Assembly: GCA_030062745.1 (NCBI GenBank)
Contig: CP099839.1
Location: forward strand, 2,671,001 to 2,735,000
From: Capitulum mitella
Taxonomy: Eukaryota; Arthropoda; Thecostraca; Pollicipedomorpha; Pollicipedidae
Length of the DNA stretch: 64,000 nt
Direction: 5' to 3'
Positions 32,108 to 45,439 of the stretch are shown one piece after another; position 1 is the stretch's first letter, and the number at the start of each line of letters is the position of its first letter. The notes beneath the pieces were generated by a model. The model saw nothing but the letters and a program-made list of their open reading frames with translations. It had not been told where the DNA came from and ran no database searches. The position numbers and the translations under genes are program-made.

Positions 32108-35100
32108 ATGTATCTCAAGAGCAATGAATGTCCTCTGCTCACCAAATCAGCTCTTGTTGAACTAAGGAAAAATGGCATCAACACAGTGCTTTCATTCATG
32201 TCCAGAGACTCAGAAGCATTAATTCATGCCTGCAGCCTCACATACCAGGTCAGTACGAACCACAGATGGTCTACTTTGTAGTCAGTTGAGCTGCTATGGA
32301 ATGTATGAAAAGTGAGAAAAAGTAGACTCTAGGGTGTATCATGTGCCACAGATTACAATGAAACTACAAACTGTCATGGAGCTTCATTTTAAATTGAACC
32401 TAGGTAACCAAATCACTTTGAAAATCGCCCAAAATTTTGGTGTGCCCAAATGACAAACATACAGCCTGTAGGACAGGTTTGGTGGATAGTTACAAGTTCT
32501 TTGGCTGAAGCTACCTCCCTCTTGTTGTGCAGCATTTTTAACCTGACATTGATTGGGGGGACTTTAAAACTCCCTGGCTTTCTCGAGAAATAATCGTCTG
32601 ATTCGTCTGATTCAGACAGCAATCGACCAGTCGGTTAGCGCCGAACCTTGCGGTCCTGTGACTTGCAAATTTTTACGTTTTGATTACTGAGGATGTCACA
32701 GGTCAGGTTAAGCGTGAAAAAGAGACGGTTTTTCCGGAGTCGCCAAATTATGATGAAAAGCAGACCGAGACTGAAGTTTTTGCTTAAACTTCTATGATGG
32801 GATATAGAAGTTTAAGGTCACAGGCTGGATGAAATTTGACTTGTGTTATAATGTGTCATGCAATGCACGCTTCCTCAATTTCGCACGGTAATTGCGACAA
32901 AACACTAAGAGATCCTTTGACACAAAGTAGCTTTGCAATGGCACAATTTTGTTTTGCATATGCAGTGTTGCTACATTTTTTAGTTTAAAACTTGGAGTAA
33001 TACGAGCACTCTAGTGACCTTCATCTGACATCTCTGGATGGCCCTGCAAATCAGTTTGTTCCATGTTGTTTATCTTCATGAAGTATTGCACAACATTGCA
33101 AGGGCCGGTATGTCCACACCGGTCATCCATGACGTCAAATAGACGCTACCACTTTGCTTGGTAAGCTGAAATGTACATAAAATGTACATAATGTAAACCT
33201 GTGTGATGACAAATGAATGGTGATAAAAAGTTCCAAGCATTTTGGTCATCCGGTTACAGGTGATTGGTACTAAAAAGTGCAGAGCGTTATGGTTATGCGG
33301 TTATAGGTCATGGGTTGTAAAAAGTGCTCAGCACTTTCGTCATGTGGTGTGTAGGTGACGGGTAATAAAAAGTGACGAGTAACATGATCGTATGGTTACG
33401 GGTGATCGGTAATGAAAAGTCCCGCGCACTTTTCCGTCTCCCGTGTTACTGGTCCCGCCGCCTGTTTAAGGATTAGTCGTTCGAGAAAATAGTGCGCCAG
33501 TTTTGGGCTTGGTGAAATATAACTGGTAGGGCTAACTGTAATTGCGCTCAAATAACCTGCGTCGCCAAAAGCTTTTGACTGAGCTACAATGGTCGATAGC
33601 TTAGTGCGTGGGGCGCTGGGTTTCGTATTCTAACAAGACTGCTTCGAGTTGCTTCTGTGATCGCTTTTTGGTCTGCTGGTCAGCGGGCTACTGGCCAGTG
33701 GAGGCAGACTGCAACAAGGTCGTGTTGAGTACCGCAGTGCATGTTGAGAAGCACAAGGGTGTGTTGTGCAGTTGACGGCACGTTTAAGTTTCGCCAAATA
33801 CACGGCATTCACGGGATTCCGCGGTGGAGTGTGGTGTTCAGGTGTCGTGTAGACGTTATGTTTGGCACGGGCTCCGATCCCGAGCACGTCTAATAAATCA
33901 TCGGCATCAAATAGACAAGAAGTATTTATAGAGACATGAACCTTATGACAGATTTGTACCACCAGCGTCTTCTGTTGTGACTTCAAGCCGTACTTGTAGC
34001 AGGACAGAGGCAGAGCGCGTTGGCCTTGAAGTTTGTATACATGAGTAACGAATGGGCTAAACTAACACCATTCTGTTGTGGGCGTCAGACAAGGCACTGG
34101 ATATCGTTGGGATATCGGCACGCTCGGTTTTCGCGAACTGGTGAACCGATGATGTCGGGCACCACCATTAGACCGGGGTCGGGTGACAGGACTAACTGCT
34201 AAAATGCGCGTTTTGAGAAGCCTCGTAAGGAACACATGTGGCAACAGCATGCTCTTAAGCAACATGGGTCACATAACCATGCACACAGTCTTCTGGGTAC
34301 TGTATATTGCATCATGCTCTTGGCAAATTTCTGGCGTATGTTCAGCAAAGTTTGCGAACCGAAAGGTGCGGCGACAGCAGAACCATATCGTCGGCATACG
34401 TAATATGATTTATGCAGCCTATATAGTGGCAACCCACTCCACTGCTAATCAGAGCCGAAGACTGTCAATGTCAGTACTGCGACATGCGATATGCGATATG
34501 CAATGCATTTAGAAAACCTCGTCTGCACAAACCGCAGTTTTTGGAAGGTCGTGTCATACAGATAGATTGCTCAGAATATCACACTGAAGCATAATACACA
34601 TACCTGAGCCACATGGAAACATCACAATAGTCTACCGAGGTCTCGCTATTCGTGAACACCCTTTGTTATCAAACAAAAACGGCGATAATATTTCACCCAG
34701 ATGAACACCATTTGACACGGCAAAATCATCAGCGACAAATTTGCCGCTTTGAATATGGAACAACTGAAAACTGTACCGTAACAATAATATCGTTTCGTGC
34801 AGTGACTCAGTCAGACGTCTTTTTAATGTCTAAAATGCAAACAAACAGGACGGTTGACGTATAGCTAATACTCAAATATTTTTTGACGGTATAAATACCT
34901 ATATTAGTAGAATGACCCACTCTGGAGCCAAACTGATGATCTTGTGCGAAGACATTCGCTTCTGCGTTCCATAATCACTAATTCTAATATCTGACGCTTT
35001 GTAATGCAGTAGGTCTGTAATTGTCCTTGTCTGAAATATTTCCAGTTTTATCCTCTAGTATTGGAACTTAAAAGCTCCTCATTCAGACCAGAGGTCAAAT

Positions 35101-38100
35101 CGCCAGTCTAAATATCATCGAAAAACGTATAGACGGGTGCGTATTGCATGAATGACCAGCAAACTTAAAGCGTTTTGCGTTTAATCCATCATGTCCACTA
35201 GCTCGGCCTGACGTTAAGTGACGTAAGTAGTCCGGCATCTCTTGAATGCACACATTGATCGAGGCATCCGAATTTTCGTTCAGCCTCGACATGACGGGGT
35301 TCTTAAGACGCTGGTCGAAGACCGAGTTTAGGATGTCCGAGAAATGATCTTCCTACTTGCGTCCGTTGTCTAGGCCCGCGGACACCACAGACTGTAGATA
35401 CCAGAGGCGGAGGACTATTGAGTTTTTCGATTTTTTACCAGAACGAAGCAGCATCGCGTTGTTACTTTCCGGCAATAAAGTAGCCGATATTTTCTTAAGC
35501 CTAGTCGGAAGGGTCCCGGGGCGGGAGTAGATCCCGGGCGTCTAAATTAGATCCCTTTTTTACCTCTTGTGGTTACGCTACTGTTTTTCAGTGTCTCATT
35601 GAACATTGCTGCATCGTTTTTCTTTTCAGGAAATCGTTTCGGTGAAGAAGGTGCTTGCTGCTAAATACTCCGCTTTGCCCAGTTCGATAGATGATCTGCT
35701 CAACGAGCCCTCCTTGCCACCTCTGTCATTTGGCTGTAAAAGGTATTTTCTATGTTCCCGTCACCTGAGCTATTTTTCAGTCACTTTCGTTGAAGGCACC
35801 TGAAATGTTTGCCTGCTGAGAGAGGGCTGTCTGATATCCGTGGCTGGTATGATGACAGTGTGTCATGTGACATCGACAACAGAATAAGCCACTATTGTTG
35901 CTTCATCACTTGTTGCGTTGCCATTGCTATGTGATCCATACAGATGTATGCAGACGAGAATTTAGTGCTGGGGGGGAGGGCTGAAGGGGGCGTTCTCCAT
36001 CTCTCGCCAAGGCTTATGCTGTATTTGAAAGGCAGTTAATTTTGCGGTGAGATCTTTGACAAACTTTTTGTTCCCTAGTACCAGGTTAATTTTAACCTTT
36101 CCCTTTCACTGCGGCACTACCTTCATTTTGACTTCGCATTCGACTTCATGTGTGACTAAAAATTTTCAGTTTTCTGCACTCAAAACCACCGAATACAAAA
36201 TTACATAGTGTCCTGGTGAGATGCTTTAAGTCATCATATCAGAGAGTGCTCTAGGGGAAATGTCAGTTTCAGTAAGCTCCATGCTGTTTAAACTGTTCTT
36301 CCTCTCCTCGGAACCCTGGTTCTGTGCGTGGTGCGAAATGCACTTCGTAATCTGTAGATGGGTTTTGATACATGCACTTTAAAACAGCATCCCAGATGCC
36401 ATCGTTATTGAAATTAGACACAGCACCCTCTTGATTCCTAGATATCTCAGAAATGGTTGGAACAAATGTATCTGTGAAGGAACTCAGATACGCATTAGCG
36501 ACACAGATTAGTACGCATTGATGTTATAAATGGTATTAGGGCTTTTCTTGGCAAACACCATTTTATTCTGATATTTTTATTTCCATGACCTACAAAATTC
36601 TATTTTCCACGTGTGAGTACCTGGGTTGCGACACAAAGGCTACGGAGCAGAGTTCCGAAACGGTGTTGTAGCACTCTCTTTCGATGTCTGCCGGTATTTC
36701 TTACGTGACGCCTACCGCGTGGCCGTCGCCTCTGCCGTCGTGACCCCGCCGCGTGACGTGACCTCTGCCGTCGTGACTCCCGCCGCGTGACATGACCTCT
36801 GCCGTCGTGACTCCGCCGCGTGACGTGACCTCTGCCGTCGTGACTCCCGCCGCGTGACGTGACCTCTGCCGTCGTGACGCCCGCCGCGTGACGTGACCTC
36901 TGCCGTCGTGACTCGCGCCGCGTGACGTGACCTCTGCCGTCGTGACTCCGCCGCGTGACGTGACCTCTGCCGTCGTGACGCTCCCCTCATGACGTCTGCT
37001 GCCCTGACGCTCGCCGCGTGGCCGCCAGCCTGGACGTCCTGCTGGGCGGTGGCCTGGTCGCCGGGCAGCTGGCCGAACTGTGCGGCCCGTCGGCCGTCGG
37101 CAAGACGCAGCTGTGCGCGGCGGCGGCCGCGGCGGCCCTGCGCGCCGGCGGCCGCGTGCTGTTCGCGGACACCAAGGCCGAGCTGAGCGCCGCCCGCTGC
37201 CGGCAGATGCTGCGTCGGCGCGGCTGTGCGCCGCAGGTGAGGCGGCTCCCGCGACGGGAGCTGAAGGACTAGGGCAGCCGGAGTGTCCCGCCATGCATGC
37301 CTCATGCCGCCATACATGTTTCATGAAGCTGTGAGAGTAAAGTTACGTTTATGTGGAAGCACTTCTACAGCTATCCTAGCACTTGCCTTCAAAGCATGGG
37401 CGTGACCTGAAGTGTTGACGTGAAGTGCTGCACGTGAAGGTGAAAATATGTTGACGTGACGTCATGGTCATCTCATCTGTCGGAATGTTTGCAATCTGGC
37501 AGGGTTGGCAAAGACCTGGGGTTATGTGCATCGTACCTAAAGACCCAGGGTTTTTTGCCGGGTTTTGGGATTTTCTTGGGCTTTGAACGTTTTGAAGAAG
37601 GCAGGCGTATTTCCTTTTCACGACATATTATATTAATACGTATGTAAGAACAAATACCCGAATAAATAACAGGTGACCATTAAATATGGCGCCCAGCGCA
37701 CCATTAGTCGCGAAGCATCCTCAACACAGTGCATGTTAGGTTTTTGATTGGCCACCTGGTTGAAGTCTTGGTCTTACCAAGATTTTGCAAGAGGTCATCT
37801 GAGCCCATTGCGGTCACGCATCGCTCTGCGCGTTCATCAGCGAACAGTGCGTTTGTTTTCTTTTTCCTAAGGAGAAGGAGTTCTCCCCGCCCCGCACCCC
37901 TCCCCAGGTCCGCGTCTGGGCTACATTCGCCTGCCATGGAGAATGGTAGGGGAAACACTGTCAGCATGTTACGGATGTAGGAGTTCCGCTGCGATTCGTA
38001 GTGCATTGAGGGATCGGTCTCCGTTGCTTGTGTTCATTACGCCCGCAGAGCATAAGGGACCACTAGGATACATGCGCCTTCGGCGATTCGAAATGTCAAC

Positions 38101-41100
38101 GAGTTTCGTCAGCAATGAAGCAACTAATAAGGCGATCGTGAGCCGGGGTTGGTAGATTTCGTTTCTCATGCTGAGCATGTGCATATGCATGTTAACTGTA
38201 CTCGTAATCTATATGCTTAGCCTTAGTGATGCTTTTCCTTTCATTCTGCGTCCTAGTGTTCCCCTTAAATATTTTGATTTGTGATATCTGTGTCGGGGAA
38301 AAGGCCAAATCGACTCCGTGCCGAGTTAGCCAGTGACCAGTTCTGGTCTCATTTGAGGTCGCTTATGACTTGCGTGACCTAATGCGTAGTGTTTGTGTCA
38401 TTCCTGATGACTTTTTGCGAGCCATATCAAAAATAAAAGACGGAAGCCGGAGTCGCAATCCCAAAAGGTACTTGAAAACCGCGGCTATAGGGTCATGTAT
38501 AATTTATGTAACGGGGGGGGGACAATATGTGACAGTGTGTTTCAACTGGGATGGCGGGGGTTTGGCAGAGTTGTATGTTACACGGTCACATAAAAGAAGA
38601 AAAGACACTAATGGCCTGAAGGTAACAAGAAACATTTCTAACAAATCTTGTAACCCTATTTTCTTCGTATCGACGCCGTTTTTGAATCTGTTTGTTTGGG
38701 AAACCGAATCTCGCGCATATACACAATTTTTGGCTAGCTGCTTTTTATTTTGTGAGGGAAGAGGGCTTCCCCTGTGCTTCAACGTATTGCGTCATGCAAC
38801 CTGACTTATGCTAACCTGGTCGGGTATTTCTGTGAAAGTGTGGCAGAGGGGTACTGAAAATTTGGGGCTGCTGCCTTCTGTCATTTAGAATTTACGCCGG
38901 AAAAATCATGGGGAAAAACGTCCACATTAAGTCGCGGGTCAGAATAATAGGAGGAACATATGACCCTTTCAAAAACCGTGGATCCACGCGTGACATTTAG
39001 AACACTTAATACATTAGTGCATTACCCGTGTCTGGTGCTGCATTTCGGTGCACAAGTTCGGGAATGAAGTGCAAAAAAAATTGTTCTCAGTCAAAGATCA
39101 GAAATAGATAAATTACTACGCAGGTGAAGTAATTCCCGGCCGAAAAAGTATGGCCATGTCTCGGATCTGCTGGGGACGCTGGACTGACTGAGCGCGGAAA
39201 ACCTGATACTTTATCACGTTCTGCGCCCACCACACAAACTAATCTACCTGGCCGAACCTGAGACGCTGGCCAATGCGTTTTCGACCATGGAAGAGATCCG
39301 TGACAGGTCTGCGCGACAGAACCGTCTCCTGCGTATCCCACGGTCTGGCTCCGAGATGGGCCGATGTTTCTGCTGCGGGGCGGCCGCCATTTACAGCGAT
39401 CTACCGACCGAGCTACGGTACCGACTTCGCGTTTCGGTCGTTATCGTGCACCATGTCTGCACCATGTGCTAAACTGAGGGTTTGTTTAAACTGACGGTGT
39501 TCCTGCTCCACTTGGTTGTAACTGCGATGACCTTTTTTGATTAAGATACGGACAGTAAGTTTTGATAGCCACCACGCGTGTTGGATAACCTCAATAAAAA
39601 TCTGAGTTTGAAGATAGTTTTCCAGGGGCGAAGGAGGAATCCGCCGTGGTTGAAAATAGCACCTCAAATGTTAGAACGCACCTTTAGATGTCTCATCAGG
39701 GTCTTGACACCTTTTGCAATGATATAATTCTAGCCTTGTTTGTTGGTGCTCCTCAAAAAATGGTAAACTCAGCAGAAAGCTATGAAAACCGTCTAGCCCA
39801 CGTATACCCGGCCCATTTTCGGTATCACCGTCGTAACAGTGTATTGAGATGGATATTTTTATCTGCTGGTTGTCACGTGCATGAACGTTCAATGCTTAGT
39901 TCAGGGGAATGCTTGTAACCAGTCGCTTCACACTAGGTCTGCAGGGGGGAGGCGGGACGGCACTGAGCATTGCTGTCATCCCGTGCATTCAGCCGAAACT
40001 GCTGAAGAGGGAGCTTCGAAAGAAAGCAAAAACCCAGTTAGATTGTGGAAAACACCCAGCTAAAGGTTGGCAGGAACCCAAGTAAGTTTCCATTGTTTCG
40101 CATTTGTCCTCCTAGCCCATCCACCTTGTATGACGACGCGTCGTGAAATACTACTTTACTGTTGCGGTACATTTCTAGCAAAAAACATTTAAAAAGGGTA
40201 AAGCCCATTTGGGTTTTGCTTCTCATTTAGGAACCGAAACAAAAGACTAAAACAGAGACCCGCTGGGTTGGGTAATTGCCTTTACCTTCCTTGCTAATGG
40301 ACATTACGTGATATGCGGTGATATGATGAGGCTACGCAGCTGCAGTCGTGTTTTCCGTCGAGAAGAACGTGATCGCTTACGACAGGCATGACGAATAAAT
40401 TGAGTAACCAGCCAAAATTCGGCGTTGTGGGAGGACGGCCGTCGTCTGCAAGTGTGCCTGCGTCGATTGCCACGGTCCCGGGCTCAGGTGTCCGGTCGTG
40501 GGACGCTGACCCTGGCATGGTCCCCGGGCTCAGGTGTTCAGTCGTGGGACGCTGACCCTGGCATGGTCCCCGGGCTCAGGTGCCCGGTCGTGGGACGCTG
40601 ACCCTGGCGCCGCCCGGCAGGAGTGCGACCGGCTGCTGGCGCGGCTGCAGTACGCCGCGTGCAGCAGCGTGCACGAGCTGCAGGGCCTGCTGGAGGCGGT
40701 GCGCGGTCGGCGCCGGCTGCACGCCGGCCTGCGCCTGCTCGTGGTGGACTCGCTGGCAGCGCTGGTGGCGCCGCTGCTCGCCGCCCCGGGTTTCGTCGGT
40801 AGGTGGCGCCTTGCTCCGCCCAAGTTTCGGGCTAGGTGTTCTGGTTAGTTCAGTGGCTCGCAGACCGCGCCGAGGCAGACATGAGCAGGCGGCTCCTTGG
40901 GACTCTTAGAGGTCTTCCGCGCCTGGTAGTGAGTTTAAATTCGCTGTATGACTCATGGCCAGACCAGAAAGTTGATTTTTCCTTGTTTTTAGTTAGGATC
41001 AGATTATTTTCTCGAATTAGATGCCTTGTTTTCGGCAGACCATTGGTTTTTTCGCAAAAAAATACTGGGTATAATATGTAGCAATGCCACTATGATATGC

Positions 41101-42091
41101 TGTGCTAATTATCATATTAAGAAGTTTCCTCCATTGTCGGTATAGGTAAGTTTTCCATTGTTCTGGTAAAATGCACTCTATCGGTGACGTAGAACATAAG
41201 AGGTAATACAGATAAGCTGTCAAGATCATAATATTGTTTGATTCAGTTGCGATCTTGGCCAGTCGGGGTTAGTAAGGCATTTCTGCCTCCCTCTGACTGT
41301 TTTTTTTTATAACTTTTGGGTCTCAGAATCAAGCAGCTTGAAATTAATAGGACCCTACCTGAATATTCAACTGCCCTTTGGCTAAAAAAAGATTGATCAG
41401 ATCATCATAGGGCAGATTTAGCAATTTCATGGCCTGGCTAAAGGTGACATTTTCAGGGACTGGTTGCGCGCCTGTGTCTGGGCTCTTTTTTGGTCACGAC
41501 TTGAAAGGAAATCATTGAAAATGCTACGAATGTCAGGTGTAGGGTCACGCAAAGATTGAGACATTACATTTTTATGTTATGTGTGGAGCTTCGTGATTTC
41601 CACGCTGTTTGGAAACTTTGCAGGGCATTGGCTGAATCCATAATTTTGGTAAAATCCAAACTGGTTCTCGGACAACGCAGTGTGATCGCCAGCTGCATCA
41701 TTTAGCGGAACCGTGTTATTCCTTTGCTTGTCTTATTTCAGGGCTGGGTGTTTTGAACGACATTGGCATCACCTTGAAATCGCTGGCCGCCGACTGCCAC
41801 CTCACTGCGTTGGTGACCAATCACGTGGTGCAAAACGAGGCCGGGTCAGGCTTGCGTCCCGCGCTGGGATTGGCCTGGCAGTCGGTGCCGCACGTCAGGC
41901 TCCTCCTCCAAAGGGAGACGCTGACCACTCACGGCTCGAGGCCGCAGTTTCGTCTGAGCGGCCCCCGGCGGACAGCCACACTGACCAGGAGCGTCAGTTC
42001 GTGCTGCGGCCGCAGCGCTGATTTTGTCGTGACTTCGTCTGGAGTCGAAGACGTGGTTGTACCGCAGAAAAGAGCACTGACTGGGGACTAG
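32108..42091 (+). CDS. RAD51D: DNA repair protein RAD51D-like (five coding exons)
   Basis: Coding exons are 32108-32248, 35630-35742, 37029-37236, 40621-40798 and 41742-42091. All introns are GT-AG, phases match at every junction, and the total is 990 nt for 329 residues (human RAD51D has 328). The N-terminal block CPLLTKSALVELRKNGINTV matches the helical N-domain of RAD51D. Residues 48-80 continue as VKKVLAAKYSALPSS. The Walker A motif GPSAVGKT is at 104-111. Walker B is LRLLVVDS with Asp197, then TNH at 239-241 and LRPALGLAWQSVP. RAD51D is a RecA-fold ATPase of the BCDX2 complex, acting in the nucleus in homologous recombination. Exon 3 starts at Ser85 completed across the splice. The exons are far richer in GC than the introns. 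The isoform structure is a prediction. Confidence 0.88.
35095..35352 (-). pseudogene. LINE reverse-transcriptase fragment in RAD51D intron 1
   Basis: The minus strand reads EDHFSDILNSVF, then an LTSGRASGHDGLNAKRFKFAG block. This resembles the linker and first RT motif of non-LTR retrotransposons (typically LKxGKAxGxDGLxAExxK). Catalytic motifs further on are absent. It is antisense to RAD51D. Confidence 0.55.
36702..37020. repeat. 33-34-bp minisatellite ending at the exon 3 acceptor
   Basis: About nine copies of a unit beginning GCCGTCGTGAC and containing CCGCGTGACGTGACCTCT. The last, diverged unit runs directly into GCCGCCAG, the acceptor of RAD51D exon 3 (exon begins 37029). A normal pyrimidine tract is therefore replaced by repeat sequence. 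The long minus-strand frames here are repeat artefacts. Confidence 0.9.
37237..40469. other. RAD51D intron 3, no internal gene seen
   Basis: Longest frame is 38370-38804, without recognisable family. Nothing supports a nested gene. Confidence 0.4.
40470..40612. repeat. 46-bp minisatellite ending at the exon 4 acceptor
   Basis: CTCAGGTG recurs at 40483, 40529 and 40575. The unit contains GGTCGTGGGACGCTGACCCTGGC. The third unit ends eight bases before the RAD51D exon 4 acceptor (CCGCCCGGCAG, exon begins 40621). Confidence 0.9.
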
Positions 42092-42425
42092 CATGAGGCG
42101 TCGGTTTTGCCTGTGCTGCTTCGATGAAGTGCAAGAATGTTTTTAAATGTTTGGTGATACCAGTACCTTTTAAGGGGCATGGTTGGATACGGCGAGATAT
42201 TTTCCGTGCTCAGGTGTCCTGCACGCCGCAAGCCAAGTCTTTCGTGTGGGATGTGGTCTTGTGTGAGTCGGTTACAGCGAAACGGTTGTCCGGAGGCAAC
42301 AGATGCAATTTGCTGATGGACGAGCTATACTGAAGATGTCTGCGTTTTGATAATCGAATCGTGCGTCTGCCGAACCTGCATGAACGCACCTTATCGAGTG
42401 TTTGCGTTGGATATTGCGAGTGCGT

Positions 42426-42431
42426 AATAAA
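42426..42431 (+). promoter_or_regulatory. Polyadenylation signal of RAD51D
   Basis: AATAAA 335 bases after the stop codon, the first consensus signal downstream; it implies a short 3' UTR. Confidence 0.55.
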
Positions 42432-42534
42432 ATTGCGACCGTTCTCATATACCAAAGATTGCTTGTTACGAACTCAGAAAGAACTTTGCATTTATTTGTA
42501 CGAGATTTACAGATGACGTCTTTCTACCTGGAGG

Positions 42535-43100
42535 ATAATGTCGCTGACAAATGGCGCACTTTTTGTCGCTGTTTTTGCCTGTTCTTGACTCACATGCGCC
42601 TCTGCGGAACATCACCATCCGCAATGCCACTGCACCCCCAGTGTCTGCTGAGAACAGAGCGCTCATGGCCCGGCGCCGTGTAGCGCTGCGTGAGACTGGG
42701 AGGACATGGCGCAAGTACATGGACCTAGCGCGAGGTACATGGGCTGCTGCACGACACCCGGCCAGGCTGCGGCACTCTTGATCAGCTTTTTTGCGGTGCG
42801 ACCTCAACAGAAACCCTGTCAAACATGATTCTGCCAGAGGCATGACAGCCAAATATCACTCAGTCATCCAGTCAATGGTCTCCAACGGCTGGACACAGTA
42901 CGAGTGACGGTGCACACTGGTGGCGTCAAACGGGGAAAAAATTTCGAGACAAGTACAAACTCATGCCCAGACACCAATACTCTTAACCGGCCCATAACCA
43001 ACACCGTGGCACCAGAGGGAATATTGAAGAAAAACAGCCAGGTATCACTCCGGGTAGGTTCGTCGGGGCCCGATGGCCTTGGAAGTAGTTGCAACGCATA
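42535..43100 (+). pseudogene. Non-LTR retrotransposon (LINE) fragment
   Basis: The frame from 42551 reads DSHAPLRNITIRNATAPPVS followed by an Arg-rich helix (NRALMARRRVALRE). This resembles the segment between endonuclease and reverse transcriptase in jockey/CR1-like LINEs. Further on, SSGPDGLGSS (about 43050-43080) recalls the first RT motif, but frames are broken between. No catalytic RT motif is present. It follows directly on the RAD51D 3' end. Confidence 0.5.
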
Positions 43101-43897
43101 GTAGGACGAAAACGTATTGTCTCTGACACCAACATGGTGCATATCATCTGAATGCATTGTGCGATAATAATGCAAAATTTATTTCGATGAATTTACTTCA
43201 GTTTCAAAAAGGGCCACGTACAATGTTAAAACATTGTAACAAAAGAATCTGCACGCATTGTCATTATGGAACATTTTGTGCAGAAGCATTATAAAACGTT
43301 TTAGATTTACGTACACACATACGCATTTGCATTCACAACGCACATTTGCCATTTCTATTACACTGGTCTGCGATACAAAAACACATGGATTCAGCATCTA
43401 GAAAATGTTGGAATGTTCCATGTACGAGCCACTACTTTGTCTCTATAGTCTCTGATCCTAAATTCGGGCCGGGAGGGAACCGAAGTAAAAGGGGCAACGG
43501 AACAGAAAAGGAACAATGTACAGGACGTGCAGGAGGCATCATTGGGACGGACCACGACCGGGAGCTACACCGCGACGGTGACCAGGGAGACAGGACACGA
43601 AAGATGGCCCAAGCACGCTGCCGTCATGGAGAAAAAGCGAGTGGCGCGGCGGAACACGCGGCCCTAACCCACTTCCGTAGCTTGTGTGTGCGATCCTTCC
43701 TGTAATGTAAAGTTTTCTGGAGCTCGTCATGTGGCTGGTCTAAGATTTTTCGTTGGTCCGGAAGCCGCAAGCGGCTACAGAAGGCCGAACTGTGGATCTG
43801 CGACTCTCGTGCAGTGGCCGGTAAACACAAGATGATCCTTGAACTAGTCGCTGCGGAGAGAGTCTGAGAAGTGGGGCGAAACGATGGAAGGTTAGCG
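43101..43897. other. No gene seen
   Basis: Non-coding by inspection; short overlapping frames only. Confidence 0.35.
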
Positions 43898-43901
43898 TTA
43901 A

Positions 43902-45076
43902 CTCGTGCACTACCGTCGGTCGGCGACGATCACGCTCGGCACGAACGGTTGGTCGCACGACGAAAATAAGCACGCCGCTGGAAAGCTTGTGACGAGCAGA
44001 GCTCGAAACTGGTCTCATTTTTTGCTGTAGATAATATGTAAGCAATTTATGCCCTATATATGTTTTCCCATAGCCGACTGCATGAGACCGAGAAACGGCC
44101 TGAATCTCAAGGGCTGTGACTAATAACGCACAGACAGAGGCACCAACGCACAAGTGAAGGTCCGCAGATGCCGATACACATCTAATTTCTCAGATTTGTT
44201 CAATATATACGCCGAAACGTTGAGTTAAAGACACGGCAATTTTCACGCCGGTTGTCGGCGGGTGCCGCAGCCGTACGCAGAAAGAAATAAGGGGAACTAG
44301 TTTCAGCGTTCCTTTAGCTTTGCGTCATAAGTCCACCGATGTAAATCTGATTGATCTTACTGGTTCTAGTGATGATTTGTCATGCTTAAGTTTTGGAAAA
44401 ATCCATTGGTTAGCAATCTACACAACTGGTGGAGCTTTATTCGCGAGAGCCTGTTTGTTTATATGCATTTTTTGAAAACTTTTTGAAGTCCTTGGTATTA
44501 CTTGCGTCTGTGCGAGTCAGTTCTGTCATTTTCTACCCATTCTGTGTAATTCATCGTTGATTTTGACGGTGGTACATTTTTGCTCACAACAGTTATTCGT
44601 GACCTGGCCTCAGGTCGATGGCTGGAAGTCGTTGATACTTTGCCCATTGACGGTAACTAGATGGCTGCTTCATTCCACACTAAAAATGTTATGAAAAATT
44701 CCGTCAATTTCCAAAAAAAACGACGACATGTCTCGAAAATGTTCTTGACCTGAGGTCAATGACCCGGAAAGTTCCAAGAAATCTGAGACTGCAGATTTGT
44801 TGCATCTATCAATATGACTAATTCCTGGAAGTATTATTGTGATATCTTGTTTTGCGGAAAAGGTACAGAGCGCTAAACGTTTTTCGGACATAGGTCCGTT
44901 TGACTTGACCTAGGTCACGCGAATTACTCGATCTGAGGTCAAAACTTTGACACAAGGTGTAGAAATGATCAAGCAAAAGGTACACGAAGTTTCGTGGCGC
45001 TGTGTTTGTTCGTTCTTTCGCAATCCCAGAAAAACCTCAGGGGGGGGCGGTCAACCACCCCCCAGTCGGGGGCGGG
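43902..45076 (-). mobile_element. Family A element, inverted full-length copy
   Basis: 1175 bp between TTAA at 43898-43901 and TTAA at 45077-45080, reading as the reverse complement of 2059-3279 over its whole length. The outer ends are CTCG (one change from CCCG) and CGGG. It carries TGACCTGAGGTCA (about 44749-44761) and related sites. There is no transposase. Confidence 0.85.
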
Positions 45077-45439
45077 TTAAAGTGTCGCCCTGTCATACCC
45101 ACCCATCGGCGGATCGCTCGAGGTGCGAGATCCGACTTCGTTCCAGAGGACGATCTCACGGCCTGGGAATCTAAGACACAAACTCATTCTACCGCGGCTC
45201 TCCTGTGGGAATGCGATCAGGCGCACTCCGTACCGGCGCCCGTCTGCGAACGGCAGCCCGTGGATCAGTCCGCAAAACTCAAGTTCGGCCCGTGTTACCT
45301 ACAGACCGACGGGAAATAAGCGTCAGTGTGCTATCAGCGGTGAATGTCGCCTTCAGCGCCGCGGGCTTAGGCAGGTCGGCCCTGCGGAGTGGATTTCCGT
45401 CCCACCGGAGGGTTAGAACCGGGCCGTAGACGGCCGGCG

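Noticed and set aside
36701-37324. Two minus-strand frames of about 200 codons with HDGRGHVTRR-type repeats
   Set aside because: They translate the intronic minisatellite and the complement of RAD51D exon 3.
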